DNA of 64,000 bases from Coix lacryma-jobi var. lacryma-jobi (Eukaryota; Streptophyta; Magnoliopsida; Poales; Poaceae). This document shows positions 54,069 through 64,000 of this stretch, in pieces. Within the stretch, counting starts at the first letter, position 1. Every line of letters begins with the position of its first letter. The stretch lies in the NCBI GenBank assembly GCA_009763385.1, contig CM019822.1, forward strand, positions 14,713,950 to 14,777,949, in the 5' to 3' direction. The position numbers and the translations under genes were made by a program. The notes beneath the pieces were generated by a model. The model did no database searches. It was given only the letters and a program-made list of their open reading frames with translations, and was not told where the DNA came from.

Positions 54069-55990
54069 TGTTGGTAGTTCTTAGCTTCACTAAAGATAGA
54101 GCTAGGCAACTATCCCCGGTAACGGCCCAGAAATGCATGTTGGCACTTGCTAATGTCGTTACTAGGAGTAGACTATGGAGTCTATCCCCGGCAACGGCAT
54201 TAGAAGTGCTTGAAGCAAGACCGGTCGCTATACCTAAAGGAGTGGAGCTAAAGCAGCTATCTACTAATGCCAAGCAGGGTTGTCAATCCCGACACTAGTA
54301 GGAGCTAGCTAGAGAGATTGCAATCTACTAGGAGGAGATTCTGCAAGCGCACAGAACTATCGTAGTAGCACTTCACCTGGGAGTACCAGGTGTCGATTTA
54401 TTTGATCCCAAGGGAAGGCTAGGGTGGTGTATGAGTTGAGTCAAGGAGGGGATGAGAGTCGAAGAAATGAGAAAAAGGAAGAGGGGAGAAGGGAAGATGA
54501 AAGGCTAGAAAGAATATGTGGGTAGATAGGTAAGGATGAAATGGATGGCTAAGGTAAGGTGGATGGATAGGTAGATAAATGGAATAGGATATCTAAGGGT
54601 AACTAAGATAACTAACTACTCCTAGATAACAACAAAGCAAGATAACTACGAAGCAAGACAGTTACGAAGCAAGGCAGGCAAAAGTCAATAAAGCAACTAA
54701 GTTGAGTATAGTTTTATTCCTATCTTATCAAGTATCGAGGCGTACTAACCTTTACCACTTACTTAGGTTGAACGCTAGCACAACGAGCCTTACTGTTAAA
54801 CTGGGCCAACTACGTGGTGGAATTCAAGGTGCACAGGGCTTTCGCCACCTGCTTGCTACCACAGCTATCCGGGGGTCCAGCCGTATCTGAAGGTAGGTCT
54901 ATAACTAAGCACCACGCTTAACTATATTCTAACTATCTCTATCCTAGCTTTGAATAGAGACACCCTTGCGGACGTCAGAGCAAATACTTGACTTAATAAG
55001 ATAAAAACACTAACTAACTAAGCAACCTATTGGCAAAGATCAAACACTAAGCTCACTAGGCTAAGTGAATTGAACTGTAGGATAGCTAGGCACTCAAGCA
55101 ATCAATCAAGTATACCACTCAATACTGATAAGTAGAATAAGTAATACTTGAAATGATGAACTAGAATATAGTAAGTGCTTGAGTAACAAGAGCAAAACCT
55201 GAACTGGAGATGAAGGAAGACTCTTCCCAGCTCTAGGACTGATCACTCGCACGCCTCTACTCTTGAGCTAAGCCTTGAGCAGCGCTTCTGCGAGGGCAAG
55301 GATGCCCTGCTCTACTAGCTACCTACTTGCCTAAGCTCTCTGAGCTTCTAACCTAACTCTCACTTGCTTCTCTTGCTTTGCTTCTCTTGGTGTGTGGGGT
55401 GTAAATGAAGTGTTGCCACCAGGGGGGTATTTATAGCCTTGAGGAGTGAGGGGGTACTTATAGGGGGCAGCCAACCGACCTAGGGTTAGGTCAGGTGGCG
55501 GGCACCACCCCCTACTGGCGGCCGCCAGTCTCCTGGCCGCTGGATGCACCGTCCTTGATCCTACGGCCTCCAGGTGGTTGTCCAAGTCGGTTGCATGTCA
55601 AAGTAACCGACTTAGGTCATGATCCACGCCACTCCCCTCCGTAGCCATCCGATGCCACTGACCTAGTGACCAAGGGCCAAGATTTGGCCTTGGGGAAGTC
55701 ACACGGATCAGTGACGTGGCAGGGGAGGAGGTTTGGGCCAACCCAAGTGGCAGGCGCCACCTAGGGGTGGCGGGCGCCACCCCCTTAGGCCCATTTGGGC
55801 CCTGGTGAGTGGGTTTGGCCTCTGGTGGTTCAAATGTCCAAATTTGGTCCAAATTCCTGCATTCAAATAAAAATCTATGGACATGTGGAATTTGGTTAGT
55901 TTGAAACCTATTTGACTACATTTCATGCCTTTTTGGTGGACTTTAGGGTCAAATGTTGATGGTAAAACAGGTGTTTAAGGACCATCAACA
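54069..55990 (-). repeat. 3' LTR of Athila-like element E
   Basis: Minus-strand LTR starting TGTTGATGG at 55990 next to a polypurine tract. The TATA box TATAAATACCCCC (minus strand) is near 55427. Palindromes GGTGGCGGGC(A/G)CCACCCCC occur near 55494, 55742 and 55764. Its far end (54069-54250) contains two degenerate Asp-type primer sites in tandem (TATCCCCGG(T/C)AACGGC near 54101 and 54184), each followed after a few bases by a TGTTGGCA-like or related LTR-end string. Confidence 0.75.
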
Positions 55991-57174
55991 AGCTCCCCCA
56001 AGCTAACCTGTTGCTCGTCCTCAAGCAACAATGCGGTTTAAGCATTGAGCATGAAATGGATAGCAATTTAAGATGTCTGCAAGTGCATATTGTATAGTGA
56101 GAAATAACTTAGCATATATCATTAATCATAGCAATGTGGGGCTTATAGCTTTTCACTTCAAGCATGCAAGAGTGAAATAAAGCAGTAGATAGGAAACTTT
56201 TATCTTGCTTAGGTTTGACTAGGATTCTGTCTGGAGGTTTTTCAAGGTTTTCAGAGATAACAACTTGCTTAAGTCCTCCAAGATTCACTCAATCACTCAA
56301 TGGTGTTTAAATCCTCACTTAGGCCAAAATGTAGCCTCTCCTATTTCTAAAGAATGATATGTGGAGTTATAGGAAGGCTAAGAACCATGAGAAATTGCCT
56401 GATGTTTTATTGCTAAGCTAGACACTTAGATCATAAGGAGCAACAAATCATAAAAATTGATCAAGATGTGCATGTGTGGTTATGTGGAAGTGTATAGAGG
56501 GTTATTTCATAATCCTTCCTAGTTCATTTCTGGGGTCTAGAGCTAATGATAATTCTCTCTCTCTCTCTTTTTTGATACATAGTGAGTAGACAAAAGATGT
56601 GTCCTCACATTTTCTTAGGACATAGTCCTCTTTTGAGCTACTTTGCTCACTTTTTTTTCTTCAGGACATAGTCCTTTCTTGAGCTACTTTGCTTCTCTCT
56701 CTTTTTTTTAGCTCTAGATTTCCCCAGATTATCTATAAGAAAGGATTTTTGAAAATGAAAAAGGGGAAGAGGAGAAATGCTCATTCTCAGTGTAGGAATA
56801 AGCATAAGGCTAGCAATGGGATGTTTGGCAGGGTATTGCATATCTCTGGTGTAGAGAATAAGCAATTTATTTGGTGGTTGCAAACTTCCAAAGTGAGAGT
56901 AGGCAATTTATGGTGGGTGTGCGTGAATCTTGATTCAAAAGATATGATAAGCTTCTCTACTAAGATCTATGAGGTCTAACAAAGCTCAACACAAACAAAG
57001 CTCTTTGTGGTTTTGACTAATGACTAACAAATATTTGGCTGGTAGTGGGATGAGATTAAATCTAGGAGGAACTTTTAGCAAGGTTTTCATAATTTTTAAA
57101 AAATCCTCCAGATTAGGTCCTAATTTCACCTTAGCAAGTTTAAAAATTACTCCATTCCTTACTAACTTTATTCA
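55991..57174 (-). other. 3' UTR of element E
   Basis: Minus-strand polypurine tract AGCTTGGGGGAGCT (55991-56004) and motif GAGGACGAGCAA (56011-56022). Two AGGACATAGTCCT hairpins with A-rich spacers (56617-56629, 56663-56675) sit about 620-680 bases upstream of the tract. A CT microsatellite is at 56552-56568. No coding region. It is cut at 57175 by element G. Confidence 0.7.
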
Positions 57175-59098
57175 TGTAACACCCGGTTTTCCGAAGAATA
57201 CCAAGTGCTCACTATATGTGTGCCCAGGAAGTCCACAAGACACATATAGCAACAAATATGGAATTACCAAAGACAATTTTTATTATATATCGAAACATAG
57301 ATACAACAAGACTTACATCTATTACAAAGCATAGCGGAAACTAGTCTTCGGGACTCCAAACTCCACAGGGACGGTTGACTGGGGGAACACTTGCCTAGAA
57401 CTCTTGGAACATCTTCTGTAACTTCTCTCTTGAATCCACCATCTGGTACCCATCCGGGATTTTCATAGGTTGTACGCAAAGCAAGGGTGAGCGCACCATA
57501 CTCAACAAGTATAACATGAGGGATGCAAGGCTCAAAAGGCTAGACACGGCTGAACTGCGGTTAGCATTTTAGTTGGTCATATTTTATTTATTACACCTAT
57601 GTCTCTAGGTTATGCTTAAGCTCCCATGGTGAAAGTATAATTAAGTATCATCAAGATTATCATCACCCACAAAATTTTATAGAACTGTCTCAAAAAGGAT
57701 CCAGGCCGCTCATGATCGAGAGCACGGCTGATATATCAGTTTATTCTTAACTCTGCAGAGTGTGTACACCTTTACCCACGAGTCGTGATTGCCCTTTTGC
57801 CCGAGGTGATCAGCCTCTTGACTCACTACCAAGGTAAGTCGGCAGGGATCACTACGAAGCCTTTCCAAAGTTGGTCTAACAAGTCGTAGCCGCTAAGGTT
57901 TCAGTCTCCCAAGAGTTATGAACAACCTCCCCACTAAGGTAACCCTCTATCCTCCAAAGCAATTACCCTAGTGGGACCGGGCCATAACTACATGGTACCC
58001 ACCTCTTGCCCTTTCGGTAAGCTTACTGACGAGCTAGAACACTCAGAGTACTTAGCTAAGACCAGAGCCATGTAGTCCTCATGGTTGTACTATAAATCCT
58101 GGGTTGCCGCTTTAAGATTCAGAACCAACATTTGTTCCATAAATCATTAATCAAGATTATCACTTTAATATTTGGTATTTGCAGGCTAAGCAGAACTACC
58201 CATATGCACAACCCAAGGTAACAAGGAATACAGGATAACAAGTTCTAGGTAAAATCTCTAGGGGTTTATCATATTAGACACATGCATATGAAAAAGTGAT
58301 TAAATGGTTGCTGGGTAACAAAGGAACTCATGTTACACTTGCCTTCCAAAAACTCGTGTTGACGGCTCCACTTCTTCAAAGATCTGCTTCACGACCACCT
58401 TGGACTGCTCAAACTCTAAACGGGATCAAAGGCACCACACAAGCATCCATTCCCAAACATTACGTGCAAACAAATAATATTTCTATTAGAACAGTACACC
58501 AAACAGTACTAAAACAAGGTAAAAAGCTTATCAAACTATTCTACGTATTTCTACGAACACGTGAGCGCAAGAATCACTCTAATCGTATCTAAAACGAGAA
58601 AGTTATAAAGAAAACAAGTTTCAGGGGCACTTTTATAAATAAAACTCATTTTTTGGGGGCTAACTCGCGAAAACCGAGGGCCTAAACGCGATTAAACGTA
58701 GCCGGGAGGGGCTAGCACGCGAAACAGCAGGGTCTGGACGGCGGGTTCGAAAACCAGAAAGCTCAGGGTCTAAACCGTAAGAAAATAGGACTAAAAAGAA
58801 ATTCTTTTGAACTAGCTTGGACCGTGGGTTGATTTTCGCGAAGAGGAGGGGCTTTTCTGCAAAAGCGACGACTGCTGCTGCGCAGGCGCTGACGCGGCGC
58901 CACGCGGCGCGTTGCGACTGGGTGGGTTCACCAGATGGCGGTGGACCACGCGCGCGGCTCGGGTTCACGAGCCCGTGGACTCGGCTTATACCCCTTCGGG
59001 GTTTACTTCTAATCTCGGCCGCTCGATGCAGATCGGACGGCGCTGAGCGGGTAGCAGCGGCGCGGCGGCGGCGGAGACGGCGGCGGGACGCCGGCGCA
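57175..59098 (-). repeat. Chromovirus LTR G, minus strand, interrupted by H
   Basis: Plus-strand left end is TGTAACACCCGG; in reverse complement it matches the H LTR in several blocks (CCCAGGAAGTC, TGATATATCAG, CGGCAGGG...GAAGCCTTTC). A minus-strand TATA (GGTATAAG) is near 58985 and the upstream flank is GC-rich. The block at 58200-58620 has no gene. The 5' portion of this LTR is displaced to the right of H, beyond the window. Presumed TSD on the left is ATTCA. Confidence 0.7.
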
Positions 59099-61890
59099 TG
59101 TCACACCCTGAAATTTGCAATTCTTAAATTAGAATTATTATGATTTATTCATGAATTTTTGTGCTCATAATATAGGGAAATAAAAATTTCTCTCTAAATT
59201 AAAATTTATCCTAGGGTTTAGAACATGTTTGTGCATTCATGTTGGAGCATTTGAGTTTTTGAGATGTATGGTTTTGACCAAAACTCAAAACGAATTCAAA
59301 CTTGTTTGAAAATAGTTTTGGAAACCTGGTTTAAATAAAAGAAAAGCCTTTCTTTCTCCTCACCCCTCCCTTCTTCATTTCTGGCCCGAGCCGGCCCAGC
59401 TGGCCCGCTTCCCTCCCTCTCAGCTTTCCCGCCGACGCCCTCTTCCCCGGCGGCCCGTTTCCCTCCCCTCCCTTCATTTTTGGGCCGCACTCTCCCCACC
59501 GGCCCATTCCCCGCACCTGCCGAGTCCCCGCACGCGCGCGGCCCTGTCTCGCTGACATCTGGGCTCCACCTGGCAGCCTCCCCAGCGACGCCCGCGTTCG
59601 CCTCCTTTCTCTCGCTGCCGACGCGCCCCACCTGTCAGCCGCGTCATCGTCTTCCATGAGCCCGACTCAAGCACGAGTCCTCCCCCGACCCGAGCCCTTG
59701 CCGATCGCTCCGCGTCTCTTTCTTTGCCCTGTTGACCGAACCGAACCCTCCTATAAGACTTCGAGCACCCGCCGTCTTTTCCATATTCGGCAATTTCGAG
59801 CCTCGTGCCCTAAACCCTAGTGACCGAAAGCTCCGCCGCTCGTTGGATCCGCGTAGCCGTCGACCTCTCACTCTGGTGTGTTTCCATTCCCGTAAACGGC
59901 ACCCCAAGCTCCGCGGTGTATCCCCGAGTCCAGTGAGGTGTTTCTTTTCCTTTTTCTCCCTCGGATTGGTGCCTTAATCGCTCGTCGTCGTTTTACAGAG
60001 CTCCGTCGTCCGCTTCGCTGCGCGATTCACCGCCACTGAGCCGTCTCCGTCCCTGTTTTTGCCCCAGGTAAGATCGCCGTGAGCTCCTCGTCCGATTGGT
60101 GCCCCTCCCGTGGTCTCTACTGCCTTCTAGCGCAAAACCGAGTCCCGCCGCCGTCTCCGGCGATGGCGCCGCCGCAAGCCGCCGCTGGCTCTGTTTTCTC
60201 CCGGCGTCAGCGCCGCCTTTCCCCCTCCTCGTCTAATCTTGACCGCACGCTCCAGATCCATCGGCCACCGATGGCCGATACCCCCCTTCGGCCGGTCATT
60301 TTGCAAATAAACCCTTACACGTTTTTGGTCTCAACCCGCGCTCCATATCACACTGTTCTTTGAGTCTGCGAAAACTTTCAATCTAGCCCCTGCGTTTTCA
60401 CCCAAATGAGGCGCAGTCCAGCCAGTTTTCGAATTTCGTTTTATTTATTCTAAATCTGCAAATTCGAGTTGATTTATTTACAAAACTGCACACTGACTTA
60501 AAACCCCTATAACTTCTTCGTTTTAACTCCGATTTAATCCATTCAACTTGCGTTAGATTCGTTTCGAAAAGTTCTTTCAAACTATATAACTTTCAATACT
60601 GTTTTCATAATTAAAATTTGAGTTAAATCTAATCTAGTAATTAGTGTCTTTAATCTTGTTTAGTTCATATCTTTTTCGTTATAGCTCCGTTTAGCGTGAT
60701 CTTCGCGTCTGTGTGATCGTGGTAAATCGTAGATCTGTTTTTAAAACTCTTTATCTTGTTTTCTTATGTTTGATGTACTGTTCTAATAATAGGCTATGTT
60801 TGCTATTGCATGATTGCTTTTGGATGCATGTGTGGTGTTTTGTGATCGTATGTCCAGTCGGTGAGTTATACGTTGGTGATCAAGAAGAGGTTCGTGATCT
60901 AGAGATCGAGATCAAGAGTCAACCTTTGGAAATCTACAAGTCAACAGAAGAAGGATCTTGTTTAAGGCAAGTATAGCAATCGAGTGTTCTTTTCGCAATC
61001 ATGATCATGTTACTTAATTAATGTATGCATCGAATGATAAAAATGACTTATTAGCAACTTAAGAAATTATCTGTACGAGCACCTTCGGGATTTACAGTGC
61101 AACTGTTGGGGGTTATATGGCTCTGGCTTTAGCTCAGTATGAGGACCTTTTCTAGCTTGTTAGTGGTTACCCGAAAGGGCGCGAAGGCGCTTGACGAGCT
61201 GGATTTAGGGCGGCTACTTTCACCTTGCCTGCGTGGCCGCAAGGTTGAGAGACCCTTCTTCCCCTTGCCTTAAGACCTAGCGGCCCTAACTTGTTAGACG
61301 AACCTTTGAAAGGCTTCATCGTGAAACCCTGCCGACCTTCCTTGGTAGTGGGTTAAGAGGCTGATCACCTCGGGCGAAAGGGCAATTCACGTCTCGCAGT
61401 GAAAGTGTACACCTTTGCGCAAAGTTTATTAAACTGATATATCAGCCTTGCTCAAGGACACGAGCGGCCTTGAAGACTTTTACATTTATGACTTATGTTG
61501 GTTAACATGTTCATTATTTAACGTTTTATGCAATTCATTATTTATGTTACATTGATCATGAAACTTGGGATCTATATCACTTGTTGCTATATTGTGGAGT
61601 TCGACATGGACTCACTCTTGCTTTTCCCCCACACCTCAGAGAGTTAAGCTTTGGAGAAGCTTAGGCTTGTGGTCAACCAGTCAGTTGTTCCCTGTGAAGT
61701 GGTGTCTCCATCTGAAGATCGGAGTGTCTTTCCGCTGTCTGCTCCTTAAGGTTATGTTCTTTGTGTTTATACGTTATATATGAGCATTGTCTTTCGATAT
61801 TACCCTTTATTTGTAGCTATATGTGAGATTTGACTTCCTGGGCTCACATATGGTGTATACCTGGTTTTGTTCTTAAAACCGGGTGTGACA
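59099..61890 (+). repeat. 5' LTR of chromovirus-like element H (2.79 kb)
   Basis: TGTCACACCC...GGGTGTGACA with the iMet primer site right after. A TATA box CTATAAG is at 59751, in a GC-rich block (59380-60310), followed by T-rich transcribed sequence. Presumed left TSD is GCGCA (59094-59098). It is related to G but in the opposite orientation, inserted into it. Confidence 0.82.
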
Positions 61891-61893
61891 AAG

Positions 61894-61910
61894 TGGTATC
61901 AGAGCAATGC
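61894..61910 (+). other. Primer-binding site, tRNA-iMet (element H)
   Basis: TGGTATCAGAGCAATGC, three bases after the LTR end. Confidence 0.9.
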
Positions 61911-62298
61911 TGACTGTAGGACGCAAGCCTAGTTAGAAACTGGTCGTTCTAAAGTTTGAAAACTGCTATAGAACTCTTGTTCTATCAACCTTGATATTTT
62001 TTCCCCTATTGTATCTTCTACCCTTGTTATTTATCTCCTCCTTGTTGCTCAAATTTTAAATTTTGCTCTCACCTTCACTCCTTGCCTTGAATTGCTTTTG
62101 AAAACTTCCCTCTATCTAAGTAGACGGATCGTTGACCAAGCTATGTCATCTCTGACCGCAGTTAACAAACATAAGCTGATCTCTATGCAAAGTCAAGACC
62201 TGGGAAGAATGACGCAACGGCAGGACGCAACACAAGGACCAACCAACATGGAAGGAAGCCATAAAGAATAGTTACAGCAAGATTACATCCATGGAAGA
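61911..62298 (+). other. Leader of element H
   Basis: T-rich then A-rich, with no long frame. It contains no histone-H3-like ORF, unlike chromovirus F. Confidence 0.6.
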
Positions 62299-63090
62299 TT
62301 GAGACATGTGGATATGACCACTATTCATGGAGCAAAGAAAGCTGTGTATGGCATGATCCCAGTCAATTCGGTAACTGCCATGGTTCTTTTTGACCCCAGT
62401 GCCTCGCACTCGTTCATCTCTGTCAAATTTGTAGCTCGCCTGAAGATAAGGGAATGGCCAACAAAGAAGCTCATAGTAGTTCGTACACCAACTGGAGAAA
62501 TTGAGACAAACCATGAATGCCGAGATGTTAGAGTCCAGATAAAGGAGAGTGAATTCATAGTGAAGCTGAATGTTTTGGAACTCTCAGGAATCGATGTTAT
62601 CCTTGGACATGGATGGTTAAGGAGTCGTAAAAGTGAGGTCAATTATTCCCGACGTTCAGTGTTTTTAAGAACACCATCAGGCGAAAGGATTGAATATCGA
62701 GGTATGCCATTATCACCCAATGAATGTGAAACAAGTCTGTTGGAAGGTAGCAGTAGTAAGATGCAAGAGGTTCAGGATCGATGTTTTTGTTGCAAGCATT
62801 ATGGGAATTCTTGTCTTCAAGAGATGTCAACCAAGGATGAGGTCAAAGCGAACCCAAGTGGTGAAGACAAGGAAGATAAGAAAAGGAAAGCAAATTCATT
62901 CGAGTCACCGTTAATACATCACCAACAGTTGAGTTCTACTCCAGTATCACATCCAGTTTCAACCTTTAGTCAGACAAGCCTAGATCAGAAGCATGTAGAA
63001 GCACCTCCAGTAAAGAATTTTCCACATGAGGTTTACATAGATGGATGGACAATCACCTACAAAGAATTCCAAACCACGGAAGCGAGTTAA
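62299..63090 (+). pseudogene. Protease-like ORF of element H with altered active site
   Basis: The open frame of 263 codons has no clear ATG start; the first in-frame ATG is at about 62314. The retropepsin-like region (residues about 15-130) shows NSVTAMVLFDPSASHSFISV and ELSGIDVILGHGWLRS, matching the chromovirus protease, but the DSG triad reads DPS, so catalysis is unlikely. A Lys/Glu-rich region follows and then a Pro/Ser-rich tail. Gag is not found upstream. Confidence 0.7.
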
Positions 63091-63343
63091 GAAGCAGAAT
63101 AAACTGGTAAAAGTCAATCCTCTGAGTCAGCAAGATGGCAACACATCAAACAACACTTCTACCATAGCAGATCCAGCCAAAGGAAGATGTTATCATTGCC
63201 AACAGGAAGGACATTACGTCAGATCTTGCCCCAATAAGATCAACAGTCGACTCATGGAAGTAGCCAGAGCCCAGTCACTACAGAGTAGCCATCCACATGT
63301 GATGTCAGTGCCTGAGGCAAAGGAAGTCCCTGATAACCGATGA
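63041..63343 (+). pseudogene. Zinc-knuckle segment of element H, downstream of protease
   Basis: A frame overlapping the previous one reads KNSKPRKRVKKQNKLVKV and then the CCHC knuckle CYHCQQEGHYVRSC near 63188-63229, ending in TGA at 63341-63343. In chromoviruses the knuckle precedes the protease, so the order is reversed here. One base shift would join the two frames. It could be a rearranged non-autonomous element. Confidence 0.65.
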
Positions 63344-64000
63344 CAAATGAAGAGTGCACAAGAGAAGCTGCCCTTGATGTTCTTGCAGATGTATCGTGTT
63401 CTAGTAGTTCTTGAGCCCTTATGTAATGAAACATTAGTCACGAAGTTAAGTCAAGTCCTTGGCCCATGTGTGGCTTGTGAACCTGTGATGTTTGTTGCTT
63501 GTCCTTATGATGATGGTTGTTTTGCATCTTTGTAATGAGTGCAATGATTTTGTGGGTTTCTTCACAAACTCATTTAGGTTTAGTTGATAGGTTATATGCA
63601 TAGATAGTAGGGGTTTTGCTCTTCTCTTGTCTTCCCTATCCTGTCTTTTTGGAGCAGTCTGTCTTTATCAGCTTATATCTCTGTTTATGAATGATCAAAA
63701 ATCATGGAATAATTCTGGACACAAGTAGACTTCATGATCTTTCTCTGAGCGCAAGAACCACCCTGTAGCTGTTATGGTTTTGGAGTTATGAAATTCACAA
63801 GTTGATGCGCCCGTGCTATCTGGAATCTGGAATGGTTTCTGTTGTCTACTGTTTTCGACGATCTTAACTACAGAATCTGGAAAAGTGTTCTAACATGAAA
63901 AGTTGTAGAGGATTTCAAAGCTTCCAGAAAGGGAAACTGCAACTTCATTGGATAAGCAGAGCTCGAGTTATGGCTGTTTTACTGCACTGCTGTTTTGCTA
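63344..64000 (+). other. Non-coding interior of element H to window end
   Basis: AT-rich with no recognised motif. Reads such as TTATGGTTTTGGAGTTATG and ATCTGGAATCTGGAATGG suggest repeat-derived sequence, but I cannot assign it. Confidence 0.4.

Noticed and set aside
56552..56568. CT microsatellite as a regulatory site
   Set aside because: Short simple repeat with no context pointing to function.

Overview
The window is wholly repetitive plant DNA and, by its element families, comes from a grass (Poaceae, probably a large-genome species). I see no ordinary host gene. It is a stack of LTR retrotransposons inserted into one another. The nesting can be read directly from 5-bp target-site duplications (TSDs), from LTR pairs, and in three places from a host reading frame that resumes across the insertion.

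Nesting, outermost first. (0) Sirevirus B (Ty1/copia, + strand) survives only as gag pieces at 39744-39875 and 50884-51525. (1) It is hit by a Tat/Retand-type Ty3/gypsy element R1 (- strand, entering from the left and ending at 39743), by Sirevirus C (- strand, 39876-50878, TSD TCGGG) and by a second Tat/Retand element R2 (+ strand, from 51526). (2) R1 carries a spliced accessory gene antisense to its own gag (PF04195-like, exons at 10894-12351 and 35057-36245). That gene is hit by Sirevirus A (1-10893) and by Athila-like element D (12352-35051, TSD GCCAT). C is hit by a gypsy solo LTR S (43339-44548, TSD ACCAT), and R2 by Athila-like element E (- strand, from 54069). (3) D is split inside its reverse transcriptase by Tekay-type chromovirus F (15934-30031, TSD ATGAC/GTGAC). 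E is interrupted by a chromovirus LTR G (- strand, from 57175). (4) G is interrupted by a related element H (+ strand, 59099 to the window end).

Most gag-pol frames are broken by single-base indels. Near-identical LTR pairs also differ largely by single-base indels, so part of this may be assembly error and not old decay.

The most striking feature is in chromovirus F. Between the leader and gag lies an intact 343-codon ORF (19697-20728) whose first 30 residues copy the histone H3 tail, including the K4, K9, K23 and K27 positions, at the extreme N-terminus. It continues into a globular region, a coiled coil and an acidic tail. It begins directly after a probable splice acceptor, and the same element ends its integrase with a chromodomain, the module class that reads methylated H3 tails. 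A second theme is repeated CG-rich hairpins or palindromes in unrelated families. These include an array of seven stem-loops in the Sirevirus A LTR with compensatory stem changes, and a GGAC...GTCC hairpin array at the same place in the 3' UTRs of both Athila-like elements. A third is LTR ends that have grown by swallowing old primer-binding sites.
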